The position numbers and the translations under genes were made by a program. 64,000 nt of DNA from UBA7672 sp965279205 (GTDB lineage: Bacteria > Pseudomonadota > Alphaproteobacteria > Caulobacterales > Hyphomonadaceae), in the NCBI GenBank assembly GCA_965279205.1, contig OZ257144.1:1178001-1242000 (forward strand), written 5' to 3'. Positions 29,621-38,302 of the stretch are shown here, one piece after another (the stretch's first letter is position 1; every line of letters starts with the position of its first letter). The notes beneath the pieces were generated by a model. That model was not told where the DNA came from. It made no database searches and was given only the letters and a program-made list of their open reading frames with translations.

Positions 29621-30324
29621 TAGTGCTGGTCGCCGGGCTTCGGTTCCGGCGCCGGTGCGGCCGGAGCTGCCGGCGTCTCGGTCGGTGCGGCGGCAGGCAC
29701 AGGGGCGCCGGCTGTGAGGCCCTGTTCGATCAGGCGCGAGAGTTCGCTGAAGGTGGGGTTGTCGACCATTGCATCGTTGACGAAGAAGGTGGGCGTCGAA
29801 TTCACGCCGCGGGTAAAGCCTTCGGCCTGCGAGTCGCGCACGCGGCGGATGATGTCCTTGTCGTCGACGCACTTAACGACCTGGTCGCCGCTGAGACGGA
29901 ATTTCTCGCCGAGCGATTTCAGTGCGTTCATGGGGCCATCATTGGAGCGGCTGGCGCGCTCGATATCCATCTGGCGGACGAAGGCTTCGTCGATCACCGA
30001 GAACCAGTCTTCCGTGCCGGCGCAGCGCGCGATGGCGAAGATCGCCTTGTCGACCGGTGGGTTGTGCGAGGGGAATTCGCGGAAGATGAATTTGATCTTG
30101 CCGCTGTCGATGTAGAGCGTCTTGAGCTGTTCCCACGTGCTGTCGTGCCAGGCCTTGCAGCCGGGGCAGGTCGGCGCGCCGTATTCGATCACGGTCACCT
30201 TCGCATCGGCCGGCCCGAGGAAGGCGTCGCCCTGCACAGGTGTCAGCGTGGCGCGCGCGCCCGGGCCGCATGCGGCGGCCAGCGTGAGAGCGGCAAGGGC
30301 CGCGCCGAGGGTCTTCAGGAACAT
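29620..30324 (-). CDS. DsbA-like thioredoxin-fold lipoprotein, CPGC active site
   Basis: 234 residues. Signal with lipobox LAAAC (Cys19). Thioredoxin fold with GAPTCPGCKAWH as active site, cis-Pro in NSTPTFFVND, and a C-terminal Pro/Ala tail of about 30 residues. Same subfamily as the two DsbA-like genes at 41.9-43.4 kb. Periplasmic thiol oxidase or isomerase tethered to a membrane. Followed without gap by the nitroreductase. Confidence 0.85.
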   Translation of the reverse strand: MFLKTLGAALAALTLAAACGPGARATLTPVQGDAFLGPADAKVTVIEYGAPTCPGCKAWHDSTWEQLKTLYIDSGKIKFIFREFPSHNPPVDKAIFAIARCAGTEDWFSVIDEAFVRQMDIERASRSNDGPMNALKSLGEKFRLSGDQVVKCVDDKDIIRRVRDSQAEGFTRGVNSTPTFFVNDAMVDNPTFSELSRLIEQGLTAGAPVPAAAPTETPAAPAAPAPEPKPGDQH

Positions 30325-30383
30325 GGAGCACTCCGGTGGGGTCGTGGATCGGGGCGGAAACTAGTGCATCAGATGCGCTTCGT

Positions 30384-30512
30384 CTTCCCCCGCCTGCGGG
30401 GGAAGTACGGCGAAGCCGGGATGGGGGCGAGTCCCAAGGGGTCTCGTTGAGACAATCCCCTAGTGGCTCGCCCCCTTCGACCCTTCGGGCCACTTCCCCC
30501 GCTTCGCGGGGG
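30384..30512. repeat. Interspersed repeat with two CCCCCGC hairpins
   Basis: Begins with a perfect 10-bp hairpin CTTCCCCCGC/GCGGGGGAAG (30384-30405) and ends with CCCCCGC/GCGGGGG around a TTC loop (30496-30512). Between them ATGGGGGCGAG faces CTCGCCCCCTT. This is another common non-coding repeat shape of alphaproteobacterial intergenic DNA. It lies between the DsbA-like gene and the NUDIX gene. Confidence 0.7.
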
Positions 30513-30558
30513 CAGAAGGCGCCTTGCCCGTTGCAGAGCCGGGCCCTATTCGCGATCC

Positions 30559-31152
30559 ATGGCCAACACACCGGGCAAATGGCGCATACGGTCGGCGCGG
30601 ACGGTTTACAGCAATCGCTGGATCAATGTGCGCGAGTATGACGCCGTGGCGCCGACGGGAGCGGATGCATCTTACGGCCTCGTGCACATGAAGAATCTGG
30701 CGGTGGGCGTGCTGCCGATCGATGAGGACGGGCAGACCATATTGATCGGGCAGGAGCGGTTTCCGTTCGGACGCTATTCCTGGGAGCTGCCCGAGGGCGG
30801 CGCGGACCCCGAGGCGCCTCCGCTTTCAGGCGCGCAGCGTGAGCTGTCGGAGGAGGCGGGGCTGAAGGCCGAGCACTGGCTGCCGCTGCTTGAAGACATG
30901 CACATGTCCAACTCGGTCACCGACGAGCGGGCCTATGCCTTTCTTGCCTGGGGCTTGTCGCAGGACCAGAGCTTTGGCCGCGATAGTTCAGAAGAACTAT
31001 CGGTTCGGAGAGTTTCGTTCGCAGAAGCCATGAAAATGGCGGCCTCTGGCGAGATCACCGACGCTTTTACCCTTGTCATGCTGTTCAAGGCCGACCATCT
31101 GCTCCGGACCGGGGCTTTGCCTCAGCAGCTTGCGAAGCTTATGCAGGCGTAG
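30559..31152 (+). CDS. NUDIX hydrolase (ADP-ribose pyrophosphatase-like)
   Basis: 197 residues from the ATG at 30559; the frame runs upstream through the palindromic repeat, which I exclude. Nudix box with the GX5EX7REXXEE pattern in LPEGGADPEAPPLSGAQRELSEEAGL (longer insert than the minimal box). Layout fits ADP-sugar hydrolases. Cytoplasmic. Ends 37 bp before cysE. Confidence 0.83.
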   Translation: MANTPGKWRIRSARTVYSNRWINVREYDAVAPTGADASYGLVHMKNLAVGVLPIDEDGQTILIGQERFPFGRYSWELPEGGADPEAPPLSGAQRELSEEAGLKAEHWLPLLEDMHMSNSVTDERAYAFLAWGLSQDQSFGRDSSEELSVRRVSFAEAMKMAASGEITDAFTLVMLFKADHLLRTGALPQQLAKLMQA

Positions 31153-31189
31153 ACGACCAAGGGGCGGACGGGCCCCAGGGAGAGACGAC

Positions 31190-32032
31190 ATGGCGGACGG
31201 CCAACCCTCCAAAAAAGAGTCCGTGGATTCTTCCACCTCGAAATCAACCGGCGCCCCGGCGCCGATCTGGCAGAAGCTGAGGTTCGATGCGCGGCAGGCA
31301 GCCGAGCAGGAACAGGCGCTCTCCAGCTATCTCAACGCGACCGTGCTGAACCATGAAACCTTTGCCGAGGCGCTCTGCTATCAGCTCGCGCAGAAGGCAG
31401 GCGGGCCGGACATGAGCGCGCTCGCGATCCGCGAGATCTGCGAGGAAGCCTACAAGCAGGATCCGGCGATCGTCGCAGCGGCCGAGCGTGACCTTCAGGC
31501 CGTGCTTGATCGCGATCCGGCGACGCGCTCGACGCTGCAGCCCTTCCTGTTCTTCAAGGGCTATCTTGCTCTGCAGACTCATCGCGTCGGACACCAGCTC
31601 TGGAAACAGGGCCGCGAGACACTCGCCTTCTTCCTCCAGTCGCGCATGTCGGAACTCTATGCTGTCGACATCCACCCCGCCGCGCCGCTTGGCTCGGGCG
31701 TCTTCATCGACCATGCGACCGGCATCGTCATCGGCGAGACGGCGCGTGTGGGCGACGATGTCTCGATGCTGCACGGCGTGACGCTGGGCGGTACGGGCAA
31801 GGTATTCACCGACCGCCATCCGAAGATCGGCAATGGCGTGCTGTTGGGCGCGGGATCGAAGGTTCTCGGCAACATCACGGTGGGTGACGAGGCGCGTGTC
31901 GGCTCCGGTTCCGTCGTGCTAAGCGATGTGCCGCCGCGCTGCTCGGTGGCGGGCATTCCGGCAAAGCCGGTCGGCGGCGCCTGCATGAAGCCGGCGCAGA
32001 CGATGGACCAGCGTTTCGACGTTGGCCTGTAG
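31190..32032 (+). CDS. cysE: Serine O-acetyltransferase
   Basis: 280 residues from the ATG at 31190 after AGGGAGAG. N-terminal SATase helical domain, then the left-handed beta-helix with DIHPAAPLGSGVFIDHATGIVIGETA and HGVTLGGTGK, and SVAGIPAKPVG at the end. Makes O-acetylserine for cysteine synthesis; the partner cysK is at 51.8 kb. The first 25 residues are Ser/Lys-rich and not conserved. Confidence 0.95.
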   Translation: MADGQPSKKESVDSSTSKSTGAPAPIWQKLRFDARQAAEQEQALSSYLNATVLNHETFAEALCYQLAQKAGGPDMSALAIREICEEAYKQDPAIVAAAERDLQAVLDRDPATRSTLQPFLFFKGYLALQTHRVGHQLWKQGRETLAFFLQSRMSELYAVDIHPAAPLGSGVFIDHATGIVIGETARVGDDVSMLHGVTLGGTGKVFTDRHPKIGNGVLLGAGSKVLGNITVGDEARVGSGSVVLSDVPPRCSVAGIPAKPVGGACMKPAQTMDQRFDVGL

Positions 32033-32038
32033 CGCTCG

Positions 32039-32320
32039 CTAGTTCCGGATCATGCCGCGGCGCGTGGGGCTATCGCCCGTGACGCGCTGGTGCAGGGCCG
32101 CTGGCGTCATTCCCTGACCCGTGCGGCTGGCTGCGCAGCTGGCGCCGGCGTCTCCGACAATGCGTCCGCCGAGCATGTTCGCCATGCTGCTGTCGGCGGC
32201 GCGGAGGGCGTTCTGTGCGCTGCAGCTGCTGTTGTTCGACGCAAGTTGATGCTGCGGCGTGGTCGACGCGCAGGCTGAGGCAAGCGCGGCGGCGGCAAAG
32301 GCAATGGCCAGAATTTTCAT
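32039..32320 (-). CDS. Small lipoprotein, paralogue A
   Basis: 93 residues from the ATG at 32320. Lipobox ALASAC (Cys17), then a Ser/Asn-rich region and three more cysteines. Leader TTGGGAGGACCACTC before the ATG is nearly the same as that of the neighbouring paralogue at 32512-32793, also 93 residues. Family unknown. Convergent with cysE, 6 bp apart. Confidence 0.65.
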   Translation of the reverse strand: MKILAIAFAAAALASACASTTPQHQLASNNSSCSAQNALRAADSSMANMLGGRIVGDAGASCAASRTGQGMTPAALHQRVTGDSPTRRGMIRN

Positions 32321-32511
32321 GAGTGGTCCTCCCAACAAGAACAGTGCGAAGCTAGCTCGTGAGCAGCTGCTCGGCCAGCCAGATGGACTGATTGTGATTT
32401 CAGTTGTCCCACGCCTCCCGGGATTCGTTTTCGAGTAGCACGTTACCAGACGGTACGCCGATCGCATGCGCTGCCAGGAAGGCGCGCTGGCTACGACGGT
32501 GGAGCGAGCGA

Positions 32512-32793
32512 CTAGTTGTGCGGCGTCTCGTTGCCAAAGTTGATCATCTGGTTCGAGCGTTGCTGCATGGCGGTCGCCGCCATGTGCTCGGCGGCGCGGT
32601 TGGCGGCGCAGTTCGCCTTGGTGCGGTACTCGGCGATGCTGCCCTTGCTCGTGAACCGGCCCCACGGGCCGTTCTGCATGTAGTTCTTCAGAGTGCAGCC
32701 CTCGGGGTCATTGGCGAGCATCTGCGGTGAAGTGTTTGACACGCAGCCGGCAACAAGTGCGACGGCAGCAAGCGACATGATCGACAGTTTCAT
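32512..32793 (-). CDS. Small lipoprotein, paralogue B
   Basis: 93 residues. Signal with lipobox LVAGC (Cys17), then SNTSPQMLANDPEGCTLKNYMQ. Two other cysteines (about 33 and 62) may pair. Leader TTGGGAGGACTGCTTC matches that of paralogue A. Same strand, 191 bp upstream of it. No known domain. Confidence 0.65.
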   Translation of the reverse strand: MKLSIMSLAAVALVAGCVSNTSPQMLANDPEGCTLKNYMQNGPWGRFTSKGSIAEYRTKANCAANRAAEHMAATAMQQRSNQMINFGNETPHN

Positions 32794-32931
32794 GAAGCAG
32801 TCCTCCCAACACAGAGGGCAATCTAACAGTTTTGTTGGGATTTCGCCATGCCTGGGCGCCCGGCATGGGGTTGGCGCCCTTGGCCGGGGCGGCTAAGGCT
32901 GGCGCGCAATCAACTCCCCGGAGCCGCCCCG

Positions 32932-33141
32932 ATGAATCCCGAAACCGTGAAGCGCATCGAGGCGTATCTGAGGCGCCAGCTGAACCCCGGCATCACGCTG
33001 GCCGCGCGTCCGCGTGTGACTGACAGCGTCGAGGTCGTGATCGCCGGCGAGCATGTCGGCCTTGTCTACCTGATCGAGGATGAGGGCGAGACGAGCTACC
33101 AGCTCGAAATCACCATCCTGCAGGAAGACCTGGACGGCTGA
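32932..33141 (+). CDS. DUF3126 family protein
   Basis: 69 residues from the ATG at 32932. Pattern VKRIEAYLRRQLNPGITLAARP, then EVVIAGEHVGLVYLIEDEGE and SYQLEITILQEDL fits DUF3126, a small alpha-beta protein often found beside cysE in alphaproteobacteria. Function unknown. Here it is 0.9 kb from cysE with the twin lipoproteins between. Confidence 0.8.
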   Translation: MNPETVKRIEAYLRRQLNPGITLAARPRVTDSVEVVIAGEHVGLVYLIEDEGETSYQLEITILQEDLDG

Positions 33142-33250
33142 TTCCGAAAGCTGATCAGGCTTTCGCGATTTCCCCAAAGACACGATTGTGAGCGGCCTCG
33201 CCCGGGTCTAGCTTGACGCCGTCAAGACAAGAAACGGCGGAGGGACTCCC

Positions 33251-34195
33251 ATGATGCGTGCGATCGTTCTCGGTGCGGCGATGGCGGCCCTGCCGCTGGC
33301 CGGCTGCCAGACCATGGCCGGCGACAGCGCGACGGCGGCGAAGCCTGCCGTGACGCTGGAAGACAAGTACGCCTCCGGCGCTGATGGCGTGAAGATCCAC
33401 TATGTCGCCTCGGGCTCCGGGCCACTGGTGGTGATGATCCACGGCTATCCCGACTATTCCGAGAGCTGGGCGAAGATGACGCCGGCGCTGAACGACGCCT
33501 ATCGCACGGCGGCGCTGGACACGCGCGGCTACAATCTCTCGGACAAACCCAAGGGCGTTGAGAACTACAAGACTGAGAAGCTGGTCGAGGATGTTGTTGC
33601 CGTCATCAAGGCCGAGGGGCGCAGCAAGGCGATCGTGATCGGGCATGACTGGGGCGCGGCGCAGGCCTGGGCCTTCGCGTTTGCCCATCCGGAGATGCTC
33701 GACAAGCTGGTCATCATGTCGGTGCCGCACCCGACAGCGTTCTCGCACGAGCTGGCGACCAACCCGATCCAGCAGCGCAACAGCACCTACGCCCGCAATT
33801 TCCAGAAGGAGGGTTCGGAGAACGCGCTGACGGCCGAGGGGCTGGCGGGGTGGGTTCGGGATCCGGCTGCGAAGGCGAAGTATGTCGAGGCGTTCAAACG
33901 CTCCGACTTCGCGGCGATGATGAACTACTACCGCGCCAACTATCCGGACGGGACCAATGCTCCGGCCGCCAATGCGCCACCGCCGGCCAACCCGCCGATC
34001 AACGTTCCGGTGCTGGTGATCCACGGCATGAAGGACCAGGCGCTGCTTGCCTCGGGCCATTCGGGGACGTGGAACTACATCACCAAGGATTCGACCATCG
34101 TGATGATTCCGGATGCAGGACACTTCGTGCAGCACGATGCGGCGGACCTGGTGAACAGGACGGTTCGCGGCTGGCTCGACCTGCATAAAGGCTGA
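33251..34195 (+). CDS. Alpha/beta hydrolase lipoprotein, epoxide-hydrolase type (copy 1)
   Basis: 314 residues. Signal with lipobox LAGC (Cys19). Fold motifs: HGYPD oxyanion loop (64-68), DTRGYNLS, nucleophile elbow GHDWGA with Asp133, late acid in HGMKDQ and His in AGHFVQHD. An Asp nucleophile plus HGxP points to epoxide hydrolase or dehalogenase chemistry. Lid tyrosines are likely in MNYYRANYP. Membrane-tethered in the periplasm, unusual for the family. Copy 2 starts 5 bp downstream. Confidence 0.85.
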   Translation: MMRAIVLGAAMAALPLAGCQTMAGDSATAAKPAVTLEDKYASGADGVKIHYVASGSGPLVVMIHGYPDYSESWAKMTPALNDAYRTAALDTRGYNLSDKPKGVENYKTEKLVEDVVAVIKAEGRSKAIVIGHDWGAAQAWAFAFAHPEMLDKLVIMSVPHPTAFSHELATNPIQQRNSTYARNFQKEGSENALTAEGLAGWVRDPAAKAKYVEAFKRSDFAAMMNYYRANYPDGTNAPAANAPPPANPPINVPVLVIHGMKDQALLASGHSGTWNYITKDSTIVMIPDAGHFVQHDAADLVNRTVRGWLDLHKG

Positions 34196-34200
34196 GGTCG

Positions 34201-35148
34201 ATGAACATGTTGCGGGCAGTCGCCGGGGCAGTGTTCACGGCCTTGCTGGCCGGCTGCGCGATGCAGGGACCTGCGCCGAACGCACCGGCGCAGGCAGTCG
34301 CGCTTGAGGACAGGTACGCGCAGAACGGCGACGTGAAGATCCACTATGTGGCCTCGGGCAAGGGGCCGCTGGTGGTTCTGATCCACGGCTATCCGGATTT
34401 CTCAGGATCGTGGACGTATCTGACGCCGAAGCTGAACGACGCCTATCGCGTCGTGGCGCTGGATACGCGTGGCTACAATCTCTCCAGCCAACCCGTCGGC
34501 GTCGAGAACTACGAGATGCCGAAGCTGGTTGCCGATGTCGAGGCGGTGATCAAGGCCGAGGGATACGAGAAAGCCACTGTGCTGGGCCATGACTGGGGCG
34601 GTTCGATCGCGTGGATGTTCGCCTTCTTCCATCCCGAGCGACTGGATAATCTGATCATCCTGTCGACACCGCATCCGGTGCTGTTCATGGAGCGGATGCG
34701 GACCGATCCGGCGCAGCAGGCGAACTCGCAATATGCGCGCAACTTCCAAAAGGAAGGATCGGAGGCCGGCATGACGGCGGAGGGCCTCGCGCGCCGCGTG
34801 CAGGATCCGGACCTTCGGGCCAAGTATGTCGAGGCGTTCAAGCGCTCGAGCTTTGCGGGCATGATGAACTATTACCGCGCCAACTATCCGAAGACAGTCG
34901 GGCCGGGCGCATCGCGGCCCTTCCTTCCGGAGAACCCGCCGCAGATCAACGTGCCGCTGCTGGTGATCCACGGCATGAAGGACACGGCGCTGCTGGCCGA
35001 CGGACACGCCGGTACCTGGAACAAGGCTGCGAAGGACACCACGATCGTGATGGTTCCGGAGGCCGGACATTTCGTTCAGTTCGATGCGCCGGCGCTGGTG
35101 AATGGCACGATCCGCAACTGGCTGGATCTGCACAGGAAGGCCAACTGA
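34201..35148 (+). CDS. Alpha/beta hydrolase lipoprotein, epoxide-hydrolase type (copy 2)
   Basis: 315 residues, clear paralogue of the gene just upstream through the whole length. Lipobox LAGC (Cys19), HGYPD (62-66), GHDWGG with Asp131, AGHFVQFD. The segments differ most in the leader and the proline-rich stretch before VPLLVIHG. Tandem duplication with retained catalytic residues in both copies suggests two substrates or dose. Confidence 0.85.
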   Translation: MNMLRAVAGAVFTALLAGCAMQGPAPNAPAQAVALEDRYAQNGDVKIHYVASGKGPLVVLIHGYPDFSGSWTYLTPKLNDAYRVVALDTRGYNLSSQPVGVENYEMPKLVADVEAVIKAEGYEKATVLGHDWGGSIAWMFAFFHPERLDNLIILSTPHPVLFMERMRTDPAQQANSQYARNFQKEGSEAGMTAEGLARRVQDPDLRAKYVEAFKRSSFAGMMNYYRANYPKTVGPGASRPFLPENPPQINVPLLVIHGMKDTALLADGHAGTWNKAAKDTTIVMVPEAGHFVQFDAPALVNGTIRNWLDLHRKAN

Positions 35149-35173
35149 TCGGCAGGGTTAGGGAAGACAAGAC

Positions 35174-35647
35174 ATGAGACTGTTGCTGTCGTGTGGAGTG
35201 GCGCTGCTGGCGCTTGGCGGCTGTGTCTCGGTTACGGTGACCAAGGACATGGTCGAGCAGGACGATGTCGACTGTTCCTTGCCTGTCCGCCCAACGGCGC
35301 CGGGGCAGATCACGGTGACGCCCGTTGCCTCGCACGCCATTGCGGATGCGCCGGGCAAGACGTTGACCTCCGTCATGCTGACCGTGCCGCCGGGGGCCAA
35401 GTCCAACGCGCACAAGCATGCTGGCGTCGTGTTTGGCTATGTGATCGAGGGCGCGGTGTGTTCGCAGATCACGGGCGATATGGGCCTGAAGCCCTACAAG
35501 GCCGGCGAGAGCTTCTTCGAGCCGCCGGGAAGCCATCACCTGGCTTTCACCAATCCCGGACTGATCACGGCAAAGGTGCTGGTCACGCAGGTGGCGGACA
35601 CCGGCGCGACGCTGACGATGCCAGTTCCGTCGGGATCAGGGCAATAG
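35174..35647 (+). CDS. Cupin-domain lipoprotein
   Basis: 157 residues. Lipobox LGGC (Cys17). Cupin motif 1 SNAHKHAGVVFGYVIEG and motif 2 EPPGSHHLAFTN give the His/Glu/His metal site. It could be a small periplasmic dioxygenase or sensor. 25 bp after the second hydrolase on the same strand, so likely the third gene of one operon. Confidence 0.82.
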   Translation: MRLLLSCGVALLALGGCVSVTVTKDMVEQDDVDCSLPVRPTAPGQITVTPVASHAIADAPGKTLTSVMLTVPPGAKSNAHKHAGVVFGYVIEGAVCSQITGDMGLKPYKAGESFFEPPGSHHLAFTNPGLITAKVLVTQVADTGATLTMPVPSGSGQ

Positions 35648-35656
35648 AACGGAAGC

Positions 35657-36217
35657 TTACGACAGCGCCTTGGTCGCGGCGGCGAGGCCTTTGGCGAACT
35701 CGTCGTCGGCGGCCTTGCCGACCAGCTGTTCCGTGAGGATCGCAGCGGCGGCTTTCGAGGCGGTGTCGACGGCAGCGAGCTTCACATCGCGGATGGCTTC
35801 GGCTTCGGCGCGGGCGATACGCTCTTCGGCGATCTTCTCGCGGCGGGCGATGCGCTCGACCAGCGAGGCGCTGGCGGCAGCGGCGACCTGTTCGGCCTCG
35901 CGGCGGGCGGCTTCGACGATCTCTTTCGCATCGGCTTCAGCGACAGCGGCGCGCTTCTCGGCGTCGGCAAGCTTGGCTTCTGCTTCCTTGCGGAGAGCCT
36001 CGGCGGCGGCGAGCTCGGACGTGATCTTCGCGGCGCGGTCGTCGAGCGATTTGGTGATCGTCTTCGGCACCTTCATGTAGATGACGACGCCGATAAAGAT
36101 GATGAGGCCGACGAACGCCCAGAAGGCCGGGTCGTTCATGTCGAGTTTCCAGCCGGCGAGGTCGAAGCTCGGCAGGGAGGCGGCGTTTTCGGGAGCAGGC
36201 GCGTGTTCGGGTTCCAA
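35657..36217 (-). CDS. atpF: ATP synthase F0 subunit b
   Basis: 186 residues from a TTG at 36217; GGGAGG six bases before it supports this start. One membrane span (about 29-48) then a long charged helix rich in Ala/Glu/Lys that forms the peripheral stalk. Last gene of the F0 operon atpI-B-E-F'-F. The frame begins one base after the b' stop. Confidence 0.93.
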   Translation of the reverse strand: MEPEHAPAPENAASLPSFDLAGWKLDMNDPAFWAFVGLIIFIGVVIYMKVPKTITKSLDDRAAKITSELAAAEALRKEAEAKLADAEKRAAVAEADAKEIVEAARREAEQVAAAASASLVERIARREKIAEERIARAEAEAIRDVKLAAVDTASKAAAAILTEQLVGKAADDEFAKGLAAATKALS

Positions 36218-36218
36218 A

Positions 36219-36758
36219 TCAGCCTCCCATCACGCCAGCGACGGCTTTCTTCACCGCGGCAGGCGCCGGCTTTGCGCCGGTGAGCTTTTCCGCGATGGCG
36301 GCGGCCGCGTCTTCGGCCACCGCAGAAACGTTGGTCATCGCCCTGGCGCGCGTATCAGCGATGCGCGCCTCGGCGGCGACCAGTTTGGAGTTCAGATCCG
36401 CTTCGACCTTGGCGGTTTCGGCGGCGGTCTTCGCATCGGCCTGGGCCTTGGCTTTCGACGCCGTGTCGCGCGCGCGCGCGCGAGCCTCGGCGATCCGGGC
36501 CTCGAACTCCTTGACCGATGCGTCGGCCTTGCCCGAGAGAGCGGCGGCTTTGGCGACGTCGGCCTTGATGGCGCCGTCGCGATTTTCCAACGCTTTCCTG
36601 ATCCGGGGCAGGAAGAGGAAGGCGACCGCGACGTAGAGAACGGCAAACGTCACGACCAGCCAGAAGACCTGGGAAACCCCGAAGTCTGCGATCTGGTCGA
36701 ACGGGGGAAAGCCGGATCCGGCTTCATGTCCCGCTGCTGCTGCCGCTTCGTGCTCCAC
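36219..36758 (-). CDS. atpF2: ATP synthase F0 subunit b'
   Basis: 179 residues from a GTG at 36758 preceded by GGAGAG. Membrane span at about 30-52 then coiled-coil stalk. Alphaproteobacteria use a b/b' heterodimer rather than two identical b subunits. Sits between atpE and atpF. Confidence 0.92.
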   Translation of the reverse strand: MEHEAAAAAGHEAGSGFPPFDQIADFGVSQVFWLVVTFAVLYVAVAFLFLPRIRKALENRDGAIKADVAKAAALSGKADASVKEFEARIAEARARARDTASKAKAQADAKTAAETAKVEADLNSKLVAAEARIADTRARAMTNVSAVAEDAAAAIAEKLTGAKPAPAAVKKAVAGVMGG

Positions 36759-36783
36759 GTCGTGCTCTCCGTTCGGGTAGAGA

Positions 36784-37005
36784 TCAGACCGCGAAGATCA
36801 GGATCAGGGCGATAGCGAAGCCGAAGATGCCCAGAGCTTCCGTCACGGCGAAGCCGAAGATCAGGTTGCCGAACTGCTGCGGGGCGGCAGACGGGTTGCG
36901 CATCGCGCCGTCGAGGTAGGCGGCGAAGATGTTGCCCACGCCGATGGCGGCGCCGAGCATGGCGAGGCAAGCGAGGCCGGCGCCGACGTAATTGAGACCT
37001 TCCAT
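36784..37005 (-). CDS. atpE: ATP synthase F0 subunit c
   Basis: 73 residues, two membrane hairpin helices. Glycine-rich first helix, RNPSAAPQQ polar loop that contacts F1, and the proton-carrying Glu in AVTEALGIFGF of the second helix. Forms the rotor ring. The ribosome site AAGGAG precedes the ATG. Confidence 0.96.
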   Translation of the reverse strand: MEGLNYVGAGLACLAMLGAAIGVGNIFAAYLDGAMRNPSAAPQQFGNLIFGFAVTEALGIFGFAIALILIFAV

Positions 37006-37033
37006 TGTATTCTCCTTAGAAGTCCGTTGGTGA

Positions 37034-37795
37034 TCAGTGCGCCTCGCCCAGAGCGTCGTTGAGATAGACGCATGTGAGCATGGCGAACACGTAGGCCTGG
37101 AGGAACGCCACCAGGAATTCCAGTGCAGTCACACCAACGATCAACGGCATCACGAGCAATCCGCCCATCAGCATGCCGATGCCGCTCAGGGCAATGGCAA
37201 GCGAAGGGATGAAGCCTGCGAAGACTTTGAGAGCCACGTGGCCGCCCAGCATGTTCGCGAACAAGCGCATGCCGAGGCTGATCGGGCGTGAAAGGAAAGA
37301 GATGATTTCGATAGGGGTGACGATCAGGAGCAGCACGAACGGCACCCCTGACGGCACGAAGATCTTGAGGAAGCCGAAGCCCTTCTTGATGACCCCGACC
37401 ACGATCACGAGGCCGATGGTGAAGAGGGCCATGACGCCGGTGACGGCGATGTGGCTAGTGGTCGTGAACCAGTACGGCATCATGCCGAGAATGTTCGCGA
37501 TGAAGATGAACGAGAACAGCGTGAAGACCAGCGGGATGAACGGCTTGCCCGGCGCGTGGTTCACGTCCTTCACGATGCCGGCGATGAACTGATACCAGAC
37601 CTCGGCCAGCGACTGCATGCGGCCCGGGACGGTCTTCATCTTCGAGGTGGCGACGGCAAGGAAGAGGATCAGCAGCAGGACGCCCACGACCATCCAGAAA
37701 GCGGAGTTGGTGAAGGACAGGTCGAGATCGCCGATCCGCAGGTCAAACCAGCGGTCGATCTTGAACTGATGCATCGGGTCGGTGGAGACCATCAT
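37034..37795 (-). CDS. atpB: ATP synthase F0 subunit a
   Basis: 253 residues with five to six membrane helices. The essential Arg is in SLGMRLFANMLGGH. Forms the proton half-channels against the c ring. The ATG at 37795 overlaps the atpI stop (ATGA); a second ATG follows directly. Confidence 0.95.
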   Translation of the reverse strand: MMVSTDPMHQFKIDRWFDLRIGDLDLSFTNSAFWMVVGVLLLILFLAVATSKMKTVPGRMQSLAEVWYQFIAGIVKDVNHAPGKPFIPLVFTLFSFIFIANILGMMPYWFTTTSHIAVTGVMALFTIGLVIVVGVIKKGFGFLKIFVPSGVPFVLLLIVTPIEIISFLSRPISLGMRLFANMLGGHVALKVFAGFIPSLAIALSGIGMLMGGLLVMPLIVGVTALEFLVAFLQAYVFAMLTCVYLNDALGEAH

Positions 37796-38112
37796 GCGCC
37801 GTCGCCTTCGCCCTTCGTTGCGTCGCCCTGATCGGGGGCCTTGTTAGTCTTCGCCGCGGTCGCGACGACATTCCTGACGCCGGCGATGAACCCGAGCATG
37901 AGGCAGGAAAGAAGCCCCCAGGGTGTCCACCCGAAGAGCGAATCCAGTCCCCAGCCCAGAGCCACTCCCACAATGACGGCGGCCGCAAAGTCCGACGCCA
38001 TGCGGAAACCGAGGCCCATTCCCTTGCCCGTGCTCATCTGAGCGGGGCGGTTTCGTGCGTCGATTTCCGCCTGGGCCTTCGCGATCCGGTCGTTCAGATC
38101 GTCTTTGCCCAT
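37792..38112 (-). CDS. atpI: ATP synthase assembly protein AtpI
   Basis: 106 residues from the ATG at 38112. Two membrane helices (about 38-57 and 64-84) with the family's GFRMASDFAAAVIVGVALGWGLD pattern and charged tails. AtpI helps c-ring assembly and Mg uptake in some species. First gene of the F0 operon. Confidence 0.87.
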   Translation of the reverse strand: MGKDDLNDRIAKAQAEIDARNRPAQMSTGKGMGLGFRMASDFAAAVIVGVALGWGLDSLFGWTPWGLLSCLMLGFIAGVRNVVATAAKTNKAPDQGDATKGEGDGA

Positions 38113-38302
38113 CGGAAGCGTCCGCAACAGGTAGGGAAAAAGTCCGGCCCTGCGTGCGCCAAAGCCCCAGAATCCTGAGGTTTTGCCGCGCGCGAAGCTA
38201 TATGGGCGGGTCAAAAGCCAGTCAAGCAAATGTCACGCGGAAACAGGATGCTAGCACCTTGAATCGAAGGACTAATTCGAGGCGCCATTACGCCGCAGCC
38301 AA

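Noticed and set aside
33155..34186. 343-codon minus-strand frame opposite the first hydrolase
   Set aside because: Shadow; the hydrolase has signal peptide, full motif set and a paralogue next to it.
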